Positions 45,867 to 57,736 of a stretch of 64,000 nt of DNA are shown here, in pieces (the stretch's first letter is position 1; each line of letters begins with the position of its first letter). The position numbers and the translations under genes are program-made. Under the pieces are notes generated by a model. That model had not been told where the DNA came from, searched no databases, and worked only from the letters and a program-made list of their open reading frames with translations. Origin of the DNA: Pistacia vera (lineage: Eukaryota > Streptophyta > Magnoliopsida > Sapindales > Anacardiaceae); NCBI RefSeq assembly GCF_008641045.1, contig NW_022195052.1, forward strand, positions 1 to 64,000, given 5' to 3'.

Positions 45867-46492
45867 TATGCATGTGTGCACGTTTCCAATCTTGTCGTAA
45901 AGAATCTCATTTGAATGTTGGCAAAAGAATTCGTAGGTACTTGAAAGGAACTACAAATATTGGTTTACAGTATCCTAAAAGATCATCTTTTAGTCTTAAA
46001 GGATATTCAGATGTTGATTTTGGAGGATGTAGGATATATAGGAAGAGCATTAGTGGAACATGTCAATTCTTTGGAAGCATACTAGTTTCATGGTTTTAAA
46101 AGAAACAAAGTTTAGTTACTACTTCAACCACGAAAGTTGAGTATGTGTCAACGGCTAATTGTTGTGCACAACTTCTTTGGATGAAGCAACAACTTGAAGA
46201 TTTTGGCTGCAAAATGAATAGCATTCCTACTCATTGTGATAATACAAGTGCTATAAATTTGTCTAAAAATCTTGTACATCATTCTAGAAAAAAGTATATA
46301 GACATTAGACATCATTTCCCATGTGATCATGTTAGCAAAGGTGATATTGCGCTTGAATTTGTTGATACTAATCACCAATTGGGGCACTAAGCCTCTTGAT
46401 AAGGAAAGATTCTACACCATTATATGTGAAATTGGTTGAGATGATATGTTTTGTGTGCATGTTGAGAATTTGTTTAAGTTGATTGCTATAAC
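45867..46492 (+). pseudogene. RNase H end of a different copia clade, captured between LTRs
   Basis: The frame reads CARFQSCRKESHLNVGKRI, RYLKGTTNIGLQYPK, GYSDVDFGGCRIYRKSISGT, SWF-stop-KKQSLVTTST, then ANCCAQLLWMKQQLEDFGC, HCDNTSAINLSKNLVHHS, IDIRHHFPCDHVSKGDIALE and a frameshift near 46385. This is the RNase H end of a SIRE/Tork-like copia pol, different from the Angela RNase H. It is flanked on both sides by the 5' ends of Angela LTRs pointing outward. Compared with its inverted twin at 58108-58797 it lacks about 65 bp near 46415. Confidence 0.85.
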
Positions 46493-48255
46493 TGTTGGAG
46501 TAGGTGCTTTAAAGCCAATCAATTATTGTAGAATTGACTCTTTGTAATAATGTTTATTAATCAATATCATATGTATTGATATATGTCTTTAGGATGGTAG
46601 AACCATGACGAGGGTATCAACTGTTTCAAATCTTGATAGTGAGAACCCTATGATCACATGTGGTGGTCATTCTAGAAATGTTCGTATCCCTAGTATTATT
46701 CTGACAAAGGACACAGATAATACGATAAGACTATCATAGTGTCGAACGACCCTGTCGAAAGGTAGTGACTGATCTCACTTGTAAAGGTTATTTGCCGACA
46801 ACCTGGTGCGACACATGGTTGCTTGCTATAGACAAGTTCACTGGACGGAGCCACTAGAGGATTCAATATGGATGGTAACCCTAGTGTCTATGGAATAAAT
46901 CCTCTAACGAATGGTGGTGCATGTGATCCTTAGACTTGAGATCACCAGAGTGCCTTGTGCATCGATTGGTGTAGTTTGACACTAGCCCAACGTAGTTCTA
47001 TTCAGAACTATCAATATGGTAGTGATTGGTTGTATCAAGGAGTGTATCAAGACTAAGGTGGATCGACAAATGATTCATTATTGCTACGTACGGGAGGAAG
47101 TTATCTCACTGGGTAATTCAGTAAATGGCAATGACAATAAATTTGTGGCCACAATGGGATTGAGTTGTTGCTCAATCCAATTTAATATTCTTGTCATTGG
47201 TCCGGTAACTGAATACAAACATGTGGAGGATATATGAGATTGACATTAATTTTGTACCTCAGTCTTGATGAGATAACAGTTAATGAAAGGATTTGATTAC
47301 ACGATAACCATAGCATTGACATGTTGCGGTTTTGCTGAATCTGAATCTATCGGGTGGCCATGATGCCTTGCTAGGGGCCAATTTTTGTCTGTGTGTAGTC
47401 AGACAATTAATTAGTGTTAATCGCGATACTACTCATTGTCGATATGATAAGGAGCCTACGGGTCACACACTTAGAAGGTAATTTAAGAATCATTTTTGGG
47501 AGAAGAGTATTTTAGTAATCTCATAGTGCAATTAAATTTGATAAGGTTATTGCCTGTATTTAATTTTAATATTAAAATTAAAATTAATGAGATTATATTT
47601 AAATATATGTGCGCATATATTTAAATGGATTATTATTAATAATTAAATGTTAATATATATTTAATATATATATATATATATATATTGTTTTTAATTATAT
47701 TAATAATCAATTAAAAAATTACAATACCATAAAGGGTGTGTTTGGTTGCAAGGATGGATTAACTTAAGAGTCCATGGCTATTCCTATTGGGATTAAGGTT
47801 TTTAATTAAGTGACACTATATAAGTGAAACTTAATTAAAACATAAAATAATATAATTTTTCATTGATTGAAAAGAAAACCCTAACCACCTTTTCTTCTCT
47901 CTCTCACGTTTTTCATAGTGAGTGAATCATAAAATTTTTTTTGATTCACTTGATTCTTGAAGCCTTCTATTAGTTATAGCAAAACTATAGTAGGTTCTGC
48001 GGATTATCTTCGTGTGGACGACGTTCGTGCGATTCTCTTCTTGAATCGACAAGCGAAATCAAAGTATTGAAAGAGCCTCCAAATGTTGGTAATGTGTTCT
48101 TAATCCTTGTATGGATTATTTACTATGATTTATAATGTACATATTTTATGTTTGTTAACATGTACGCAATTTGATCTATACTTGGATCCTGGCGTAGAAA
48201 GTGATTGATTTTTCAAGTTTTAATTTTTGATTTTTCCACTGCCTTTTCGAGATAA
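46493..48255 (+). repeat. Angela LTR, nearly full length, plus
   Basis: Starts TGTTGGAGTAGGTGC directly after the RNase H fragment and follows the whole LTR, including the AT-rich part (a TA microsatellite near 47670-47685) and GGATTATCTTCGTGTGG near 48000. It ends at about 48255, where an inverted LTR fragment begins. No Angela internal region follows in the same orientation. Confidence 0.85.
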
Positions 48256-48261
48256 ATCACT

Positions 48262-48621
48262 GACATGTGTCGTACCAGGTTGTCGACAAACAACTTTGAA
48301 AAGTGAGATCAATCACTGCCTTTCACTAGGGTCGTTCAACACTATGATAGCCTTATTGTATTTTTTGTGTCCTTGGTCAGAACAATACTAGGGCTATACA
48401 CATTTCTAGAATGACCACCATATGTGATCATAGGATTCTTACTATCAAGATTTGAAACAGTTGATACCCTCGTCACGGTTCTACCATCCTAAGGACATAT
48501 ATCAATACATATGATATGATTTACGTGATTTAGTGAATAATGCCTTTTATTGATTAATAAACATTATTACAAAGAGTCAATTCCACAATAATTGATTGGC
48601 TCTAGCTCACCTACTCTAACA
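48262..48621 (-). repeat. 3' LTR of Angela copy 2, truncated to its first 360 bp
   Basis: On the minus strand it starts TGTTAGAGTAGGTGAGC (48621) after the polypurine tract at 48631-48622. It stops at about 48262 where it meets the 3' end of the plus-strand LTR head-on. Confidence 0.85.
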
Positions 48622-48631
48622 ATCTCCCACT

Positions 48632-49610
48632 AGCACTACAACCAATCATTCATATATTTAACATCAAATGGCCTAAGTGCCCATCATGCTTATGCTCCAA
48701 CAAAAACTTCAACAGTGGGTTAGTAGGTATTCTACGAATCTACACATTTTTTTTCTGATTGACTACTCAGATTAGATTGAATCAACTAAGTAAGTGTTTA
48801 GATTATTGGTGAGGCCGTGATTCCTCAGCCACAACAATGGCTCCATTGTTATCGCAGTAGAGCTTTACTGGATTGCCAATGCTTGGAACCACATCAAGTT
48901 CAGTAATGAACTTCTTGATCCAAACCACCTATACAGCTGCATTAAACAATGTGATATACTTAGCATCAATAGTAGAATCTGCTACAGTACTTAGCTTTGA
49001 GCTTTTCCAGCTCACTGCAACTCTATTGAGACAAAATATAAACTCGGATTGCCAGCGAAAATTATCTTTATCTTTTTTGGGGATTAGCATCATGGTATCT
49101 TCTTAAGTGAGCTCATCTACTCCTCCATAATCCAAGAACATATCCTTAGTCTTCTTCAAGTACTTAAGGATGTCCATTAACACTTATCCAGTGTTACTCA
49201 CTTGGATCTGATTGATATCTTTTACAAGTACTGAATGCTCATAAGACATTAATCTAAGTACATGACATCACATTGCTCACTTGGATCTAATCGATATCTA
49301 CTACAAGTGCTCAATGCACATGGGATATTAGTCCGATCATGCAATCAGAGCATCACTCACTTGGATCCAATTGATATCCCTCACAAGTGCTTAATGCACA
49401 TGAGATATCAATTTGAGCATACAAGATGGATCCAATTGTTGAAGCATTTGGGATCCTCTTCATTCTATCTCTCTCATTGTGTGGTTTAGGACACACATCC
49501 TTAGAGAGATAGGCACCATGTGCCACCGGAAGAAATCCCTCCTTGGATTCTTCCATACTGAATCTATTCAATACCTTGTCCATGTACTCTAACTTAGGCC
49601 AAGCAACCAA
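48632..49610 (-). pseudogene. Angela copy 2 RNase H, with internal repeat
   Basis: It begins with LEYMDKVLNRFSMEESKEGF and RIPNASTIGSILYAQIDISC, then is interrupted by the three-unit repeat at 49197-49418. It resumes with YLKKTKDMFLDYGGVDELT, a stop, SKLSTVADSTIDAKYITL and the catalytic-Asp segment KLYCDNNGAIVVAEE. The part left of about 49190 differs from copy 1 more than the rest of the element does. Stops and frame breaks are frequent. Confidence 0.82.
49197..49418 (-). repeat. 79/80-bp imperfect tandem repeat in RNase H coding sequence
   Basis: Units begin CTCACTTGGATCYRATYGATATC at 49197, 49276 and 49356. The repeat unit corresponds to the coding segment for IDISCALST and following residues, so part of the RNase H region was triplicated and has since diverged. 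Confidence 0.85.
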
Positions 49611-50470
49611 CCCGATCTACCATGATAGATCTTCATTCTGAGAATGTAGGCTGCTTCTCCTAAGTCCTTCATGGAGAAGAACTTGGATAACCAAGTCTTT
49701 ACCGACTGCAAGTTTGGTATATCATTCCCGATCAGAAGTATGTCATCGACATACAACACTAGGAATGCCACTGTGCTCGCACTCACTTTCTTGTAAACAC
49801 AAGGCTCATCTTTGTTCTTGATAAACAAAATTCTTTTACGGCTTCATCGAAACGAATGTTCCAGCTCCTTGAAGCTTACTTGAGTCCATAAATGGACCAC
49901 TGCAACTTGCATACCTTATTAGCTTGACCATTAAGAATGGAACCATCGGGTTGTGTCATATACACATCCTCTTCAAGGTTTCCATTCAGGAAAGCTGCTT
50001 TGACATCCATTTGCCAAATTTCATAGTCATGATATGCAAGAATCGCAAGCATAATCTAGATGGACTTAATCATGGCAACCAGAAAAAAATGTTTCTTCAT
50101 AGTCAATACCATGAATTTGTTTAAAACCTTTGGCAACTAGTTGTGCCTTATAAGTGTGCGCCTTGCCATCCTTGTCAGTCTTCTTCTTGAAGACCCATTT
50201 GCACCCTATGGGTTTTACCCCTTCAAGTGGTTCCACCAAAGACCATACTTGGTTCTGGTACATGGAGTCCATCTCAAATTTCATGGCTTCAAGCCATTTA
50301 ACAGAATCTGGATCCGATATAATGTCTTCGTAGGTTTTGGGTTCATCGTCTTGGTAGACTAGTACGTCACCATGTTGAGTCATGAGATAACCGTATCTCT
50401 CTGGCTCTTGGTGTACTCTTCTAGATCTACATAGCTCCTGTGCTACTTGAGGTGGTTCACTTTGATCCAC
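49589..50470 (-). pseudogene. Angela copy 2 reverse transcriptase
   Basis: From 50470 the frame reads DQSEPPQVAQELCRSRRV, KWLEAMKFEMDSMYQNQVW, PIGCKWVFKKKTDKDGKAHT and GFKQIHGIDYEETF. After a frameshift come KSI-stop-IML and AYHDYEIWQMDVKAAFLNGN, and at 49740-49790 the intact catalytic box LYVDDILLIGND followed by SMKDLGEAAYILRMKIY. The catalytic residues are preserved although the gene is broken. Confidence 0.88.
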
Positions 50471-50524
50471 GGATTATGGAGTGACCTCCTTACGATGTTC
50501 AACCACTTCCTATGGCACATTTTC

Positions 50525-51750
50525 CTATCCTACGTCTAATGTACCTGGTGGTTCTAGAACTTTATTGAGTTCTACTTTTCTCCCACTAGTACTTCTTAAG
50601 AAAAATTCATTTTCCAAGAAGACACTAGTACCAGGGACAAAAATTTTACGCTCTTCCTGATGGTAGATATAGTACCATTTGGTTTCCTTATGATACCCCA
50701 CAAAAATACATCTCTCAGATTTTGGGCCCAGTTTGTTCGAAGTCAATTTCTTGACATAAGCTTTACAACCCCAAATCCTTAGATAAGACAAGTTGGGCAC
50801 ACGGTTCATATGGAGTTTTATCTACAGACTTTGACGGCACACGGTTCAATACGTGAGTCGCAGTCTCTAGGGCATAACCCTAGAATGATGCAGGTAGATC
50901 ACTAAAACTCATCATGGACCTAACCATGTCAAGTAAGGTACTATTCCTCCTCTCAGACACTCCATTGTGCTGAGGTGTATACGGAGGGGTGAGTTGTGAT
51001 ACTATCCTACATTCCTTCAAGTATTCAGAAAACCTTGAGTTCAAGTATTCATCTCCTCGATCCGACAAAAGAGCCTTAATACTTTTGCCCAACATATTTT
51101 ATACTTCATTCTTGAATTCTTTGAACTTATCAAAGGCTTCAGATTTATGTCTCATGAAGTAGACATAACCATATCTACTGAAGTCATCAGTACATGTGAT
51201 GAAGTAGGAATATCCACCTTTAGCTTCAATTGTTAGTGGACCACATATATCCCTATGGATGATGCCTAATAGTTTAGTAGCCCTTTCACTTTGTCTTGTA
51301 AAAGGTGACTTGGTCATCTTGCCTAAAAGGCATGACTCGCATACCTTAAATGACTAGAAGTCAAAAGGATCCAAAACTCCATCCCTTTGAAGTTTTGCAA
51401 TACAAGTCTGATTAACATGACCCAATCTATAATGCCAAAGGTATGTATGGTTTTGATCGCTATGTTTAGCCCTTTTAGTTTCAAGGTTGAGAATATCCTT
51501 ATTGTTTAAATCAAGAACATATAAATCGTTATATAACCTTGCAATTCCAAATAGAATACCATTCAAACTAAAGGACAACAATCCATTAGAAATTTCAAAA
51601 CAATATCCTATATTATCCAAAACGGATATTGAAATAATGTTTCTAGAAATTGCAGGTACAAAACAACAATCTTTGAATTCTAATAATAAGCCCGTAGGCA
51701 AAGATAAACAATAAGTCCTTACAGCTAATGCAGCCACATGTGCTCCACTT
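50525..51750 (-). pseudogene. Angela copy 2 integrase
   Basis: The frame contains NHTYLWHYRLGHVNQTCIAK (zinc region), MTKSPFTRQSERATKLLGII, core Asp in YSYFITCTDDFSRYGYVYF, LLSDRGDEYLNSRFSEYL, QLTPPYTPQHNGVSERRNST (Glu of DDE in SERR context) and MVRSMMSFSDLPASF. A TAG follows at the same codon as in copy 1. It continues with TSNKLGPKSERCIFVGYHKE. Better preserved than copy 1 in the core. Confidence 0.9.
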
Positions 51751-51779
51751 CCAAATTATAGGCCCACTTCTCCCTTGGC

Positions 51780-52640
51780 AAGCAATCTTCTTTACCTTAG
51801 TCCTTGCACATCAGTACAAATGCGAGTACCACACCCTGTGTCAATGACCCAAGATGTTGAAGGAGAGAAGTTTATCTCAATCATGTACATACCTGAAGTC
51901 GAAGCATCTCACTTCTTCTTGTTCATGAGGAAAGCCTTGCAGTGTTTCCTCCAGTAGCTAGGCTTGCCACAATAGAAGTAGACTACCTTCCCACCTTCAG
52001 GCTTGAGAGCATCCTATCCTTTAGGCTTGGGCTTGGGATTGGCCTTGGCCTTTCCCTTGCCCTTACCCTTTCCTTTACTGGCAGCAACTAGTAAAACATG
52101 CTTGGACTTTTTCATGTCCTGCTTTGCAGTCCTCAGCATGTTCAAAAGCTCTGATAAAGGTTTCATCATGGTGTTCATACTGAAGTACATTATGAACGAT
52201 GAAAAAGAATCAGGTAAAGATTGCAAAATTAAATCCACTTGTAATTCTACATCCAACCGAAATCCCAAAGTCTAAAGCCTCTCTATGTACCCAATCATTT
52301 TGAGCACATGAGGACCAACTTAGGCTCCCTCAGTCATGTGACTTCTAAACAACGCACTTGACACCTTGTACCTCTCATGTCGGGCGTTTCCTTCGAAAAA
52401 CTCCTTAAGGTGTAGAATTATGGCAGTAAGGTCCATATTCTCATGCTACTTTTGCAGCTCAGGTGTCATCGATGCTAACATAACGCATTGACCAATATCA
52501 GCACGGTCAAGGAACCTTTGGTAAGTTTCATTTACTTCTTGAGTGGCATTAGGATCAGGCTCAGCCAAATAAGGCTTGTCAAGGATATATAATTTCTTTT
52601 CGGACTTCAGTACAATCTGAAGATTTCCTTAAGCCAATAG
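51780..52640 (-). pseudogene. Angela copy 2 gag and protease
   Basis: The frame shows VELQVDLILQSLPDSFSSF, MKPLSELLNMLRTAKQDMKK, a repetitive KGKGKGKGKAKANPKPKPKG stretch and a zinc knuckle YFYCGKPSYWRKHC (first Cys and His changed). The protease site SWVIDTGCGTRIC keeps its DTG, unlike copy 1. Several stops lie in the N-terminal half (52300-52620). Confidence 0.85.
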
Positions 52641-54284
52641 GCCTCATTATTAACTAAATGGCTTTCCTAATGGACTGAGATCCCGTCTAGCCCATTTCAA
52701 ACCTTCGCTTTGGCGAACAAGCCAAAATTGGTTGATTAGATAGCCTAACAACCTTAATCCATATTAGTTGGTAGCTCTCACTACCAACCTCAAATGTGGA
52801 GTAAGCCAACAAGCCAATCACACAATACGATGATTGAAGCCATTGTCCTCAAGTGTGATTCTCAGTATTAGTAGAGTGGACACTACATTTCGCCACGTAC
52901 ACATAACGAGTGTACGTCTTTACTATGCCTATGACGTGTTTATCAACCTTCGCTTTGGCGAACAAGCAAAACTGTCATTTTAAGTCGACCCATCACCATT
53001 AAGGAAAACTCCAATGAATTTTAACCTCCCACTAGTATAAGTGTACCCTTTGCTTTGGCAAACAAGGTCTCGACGAACAATGGTTTGATTGCAACCATGG
53101 TGATGGAAGGCATATGTGACTTAATATACTTAAGTTGAGGGTTTTAATTTAATGTCTCACCAGATTATTATCTTTGTTAGAAAGACATTGTTTGGCATGT
53201 TATTGAACATTCAACCTTAGCATGCATTCTAAACAAAATAAAACATGCCGGTACATGGCCCACTAAAACCGATTTCTTCAAGCTTAGAGGAATCGGTAGG
53301 TCAACCTAAAGTTTAAAAGTAAATCTTGGGTCTTCAAGTTATTCCTCTACATAGCTCCTTCGTTTCTTGTTCACGATCATTACAAAGAATTTTATAATAG
53401 AAACCCTATTCTAATTTACATCAATAAAATAGAAAACTCACGTTACATACAAGGGGAGTGAGATGAGAAGAAGAAATACATCGAGACATTAGAGAGAGAG
53501 GCAGGACACGTAGGTCATATTTCTTTATAAAATTACAAGCAAACCCAAAATTACAAAAAGCATACCAAAGGTCTAAGGCTCATGTATCGGGCACCATGCA
53601 ATTTCAAACAAGAACATCGCATATGTTCAAAACAAACATTTTGAATTGGGTGGGATGAAAATAGTAAATTACCCTCTTAAATATGTAGAATAATTATTAG
53701 CTTTAAAGGTTCAAAAACTACAATTTGGGCCCTGTGTGAAAAACAAAAAAGCAAAACGAGACAGTAGCTTTCTCGCCGCGACGAAGAAATTCTTCGCCCT
53801 GGCAAAGTTCATATACACATGGTCATTGCAGCGAAGTTTTATGTCACCATGGGGACCGTGAACATCTAGAAAACACAACATTCTAGAGAGTTTTGTGCCA
53901 CGGCAAAGTTTTATTTCGCTGCGGTGTGATCTACTTTTCAGCGCGATGCCATGGTGAAGTTAAATTTTGTCGCGGCCAGATCTACTTTTTGCATTTTGCT
54001 ACAGCGAATGCTGCAAAAATGTGAATCACACAGTCAACCAATTTTTGCAGTTTTTTGTGTAATGACACGGATCCAAATCGAATCGAATACACAATCATTC
54101 GACCAGGACACCAACCAATGAATACAACATTCAATCAACACATTATTTAATCAATTGATTAACCAAATCATGCAATGAACACATATTTTACAGATTTAAA
54201 AACAACCAATTTTTGCATCAACATGTTATCAATCAAATATACGTGTTATCAATGATCGATTAAACATTATAATCAGGTACCCGA
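52641..54284 (-). other. Leader of Angela copy 2 with GC-rich hairpins
   Basis: Non-coding leader homologous to 34086-35780. It carries CCTTCGCTTTGGCGAA-type palindromes at about 52701, 52950 and 53050 and a GC-rich hairpin cluster at 53765-54010. Its last 110 bp next to the primer-binding site are missing from copy 1. Confidence 0.75.
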
Positions 54285-54297
54285 GGCTCTAATACCA
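54285..54297 (-). other. Primer-binding site of Angela copy 2
   Basis: The minus strand reads TGGTATTAGAGCC next to the LTR end ACTTATA. It corresponds to the initiator-methionine tRNA with one change. Confidence 0.85.
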
Positions 54298-55939
54298 CTA
54301 TAAGTAACTAACCGAATTCGCATAGTAGAAAAAATATTTAAAACGAATCGATCAATTACACGAACCGAGATCCGAGTATAGATTATAACGTTTTCATGCA
54401 TGAACTAAAACGTAAAATATAATCTGTGTAAAAACAAATCCATACAAGGATTTAGTTCATACCCACGTTTGGAGGCTCCATATATACTGTTCATTACTCA
54501 CGAACACTATTCATCAAGTACTCTTCATCGACGCTATTGATTGGATTTCATCACTAATCGATCCAATGTAGGATCACACTCACGAAAATCCACATGAAGA
54601 TAATCCGAAGAACCAACAACTGTTTTGCTAGAAAAATTGCCGGCTTCAAGAATCAAAGATAATGAAAATTGCAAAATTTTCTTCTTCACTTGAAGAAGAA
54701 AACGTGAGAGAGAGAGAGAGCTATAGGGTGGCTAGGGTTTTTATTTTGTAAAAGTTCTACTTATGTTTTAATTAAGTTGCACTTATATAGTGCACCAACC
54801 TGAGCTTACCCTTGCAACCAAACACCATGTAATTGGTATTTTAAATTAATTAATTATTATTATAATTAAAATCAACTAATATACTTAAAAAATATATTAA
54901 CATTTAATAATAACAATAATTCATTTAAATATATGCATACATATATTTAAATATAATCTCACTAATTTAATTTTAATATCAAGTTAAATACAAGCAACAA
55001 CCTTAGCATTTTTAATTGCACTGTGAGATTACCCAAATACCATTTCATCGTAAAAGACAAAAATACCCTTCTCACAAATTGATTCTTAAATTATCTTCTA
55101 AGTGTGTGACCCGTAGGCTCCTTATCATATTGACAGTGAGTAGTATCGTGATTAACACCAATTAATTATCTCACGACACACAGACAAAGATTGGCCCCCA
55201 GCAAGGCATCATGGCCACCCGATAACCGCAGCCTGTCAATGGTATAGTTACTGTGCAATCAAATCCTTTCATCAACTGTTATCTCATCGAGACTGAGGTA
55301 CATAAATAGTGTCAATCTCAGATATCCTCGACATGTTTGTATTCAGTTACTAGACCAATGACAAGAATATTAAATTGGATTTTGCAACAACTCAATCCCA
55401 CTGTGGCCACAGATTTAGTGTCATTGTCATTTACTGAATAACCTAGTGAGATAACTTCTCCCGTATGTAGGAGTGATGAATCCTTTGTCGATCCACCATA
55501 GTCTTGATACACTCCTTGATACAACCAATCACTACTATATTGATAACTCTAAGTAGAACTATGTTGGGCTAGTGTCAAACTACACCAATCGGTGCACAAG
55601 GCGCTGTGGTGATCTCAAGTCTAAGGATCACATGCACCACCATTCGTTAGATGATTTATTCCGTACACACTAGGGTTACCATCCATATGGAATCCTCTGG
55701 TGGGTCCGTCTAGTGAACTTGCCTACAGCAAGCACCCATGTGTCGCACCAGGTTGTCGGCAAACAACCTTGACAAGTAAGATCAGTCACTGCCTTTTGAC
55801 AGGGTCGTTCAACACTATAATAGCCTTATTGTATTCAATAATGCTACGAACACCGATACTGTGCACCAAATTGTTACATTGAATTACGTGTCCCGTGAAT
55901 CAGACCAACCACGTATCCCATAAACCAGTATTTTGTGAG

Positions 55940-56176
55940 TGAACAACCATTCATTAACTATGGACGGTCATTCACTATTATTGGATGGGAGTCCATTATA
56001 TGTGGATGCCCGTCCATGCGAAACGAATGATAGACTCCCGTCCATATTAAATGGACAGGAGTCCACATAAAATGGACACCCATCCACACTTAAAAAAAAT
56101 ACAATTTTAAATAAAATAAAGGGATGGCCGTTCACTATTTCTGGATGGCTGTCCCTTAATTTTGGACCCCCATCCA
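55940..56176. repeat. 21-bp-phased array of 14-bp palindromes, left MULE arm
   Basis: Palindromes of the form TGGAYNNNNRTCCA start at 55940, 55961, 55982, 56003, 56031, 56052, 56073, 56121, 56142 and 56163. Successive starts are 21 bp apart, except one 28-bp and one 48-bp step. The 7-bp spacers are AT-rich. Half-sites vary slightly (GGGAY, TGAAC, TTCA). Confidence 0.92.
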
Positions 56177-57300
56177 TACTGTAAATTTTTAAAAAAATTA
56201 AACTATCTTATGGACGGTTCTAGAGCTGTTAGAAGCATTAAATATTTTATGGAGTTTTCTCAATGCGAAGACATGTTAAAGTCATGTTGATTTTGCTGGT
56301 TTGTCATTGCATATGATGCGAAAACTGGCATCTACTTTGGATGGAATATGATGTTGTCTAACAACTGGGAGATTGATGGAATTTACTTTTTCTGTTCTTT
56401 GGCCTTGTTCCTAGGGTTTTATCTGCTTTGTACTTCTCTGTCGTCACACTACAACAATTACTATTGTTGGCTTAGCTGGTGAAAGGATCAGAGCAAGTCT
56501 TTTTTTTGTTTTTGTTTTCAGAGCGTTGATATGGTTTCTAGTGTTACAACTAAAATTAAACTTTCAAATCTAGCTGAAGTACTTTCAGACACTTGCTATT
56601 TTACCGCATTTTTTTCTCATTTTCTTTCTTGGAAACATACCAGCAATCTAGTCAGTGAGCAGATTTTACACTGAGCCTCCTAAAATGTTGAAATTGATCA
56701 ACCTGGAGTTTGGGTGCTTGTAGCTGGTGGCAGCTCTGTTTCTGTTTTCTCTTCCTCTCTATCATTAGAGAACAATCTATCCATGTGACTATCATCTGAT
56801 ATAGTGATGACTGAAAGTATTTTATTTTCAATGTTCAAGGGACATGGTTTTCTTCTTAAGTCAAGTATCAGTTGTCAGAGGTTCTCTTGATTTAGTTCCC
56901 TTTATGATGGGTGCATGGACTCATTTCTTGACTGCATAGTTGACCGATTTCTTTTGTCACCTGCTAGCATGGTTGATGAACCGCCATAGAAGAAACTAGA
57001 AGCATGAAGAATTTGAGAACAACGTTCAGAATGAAGAGATTGTTTGATGATGCACGGTAGTTTGTAACTGATATTAGTCATCGTGGATAACAGAGAGATT
57101 GATTTGTGCATAATATTTTTTCTCACGGAGATCTGTGCTGACTGTGTTTACCTGTTTAGATTATGGACTGGTTTTGTGACGTCAAGAAGGACAACACCCA
57201 AAAATTAACATTTTGATAATCCTTTTGTTGAGATTATGGACTGGTTTTGTGACTTGTTTAGAATATTTAATGCTTCTAAAAACTCCATAGAAAAATTATA

Positions 57301-57736
57301 TGGATGGGCGTCCCAAAAATTTGTTTTCAAATTTTTGTTTTAATTGAAACAATTGATGGGCGTCCATTATATGTTAACGCCCGTCCATTGTATAATGGAT
57401 GAGCATCCATAAGTTTTTTAAATTTTTTTAAGATATTTTAATTTTTTTTAAAAATTTACAGTATGGACGAGTGTCCATACTATGTGGACGGGGGTCCAAA
57501 ATTTAGGGACGACCGTCCAGAAATGGTGAACGGTCGTCCCTTTATTTTATTTAATTTTTTTTTTAGTATGGACAGGAATCCATTTTATGTGGACTCCCAT
57601 CAATAGTAAATGGACTCCCGATCATATAATGTGCATGGGAGTCTATCGTTCGTTTCGCATGGACGGGCGTCCACATATAATGGACTCTCGTCCAATAACA
57701 GTGAACGCCCATCTATAGTTGTTGAACGGTTGTTCA
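57301..57736. repeat. 21-bp-phased array of 14-bp palindromes, right MULE arm
   Basis: Starts at 57301, 57353, 57374 and 57396, then 57464, 57485, 57506, 57527, 57569 (two steps), 57590, 57611, 57632, 57660 (28), 57681, 57702 and 57723. The outer part mirrors the left arm, including the single 28-bp step. The inner units (57301-57409) have no counterpart in the left arm. Confidence 0.92.

Noticed and set aside
56902..57126. Minus-strand 74-codon frame within the MULE
   Set aside because: No recognisable domain, and the region has no supporting codon pattern; probably chance.
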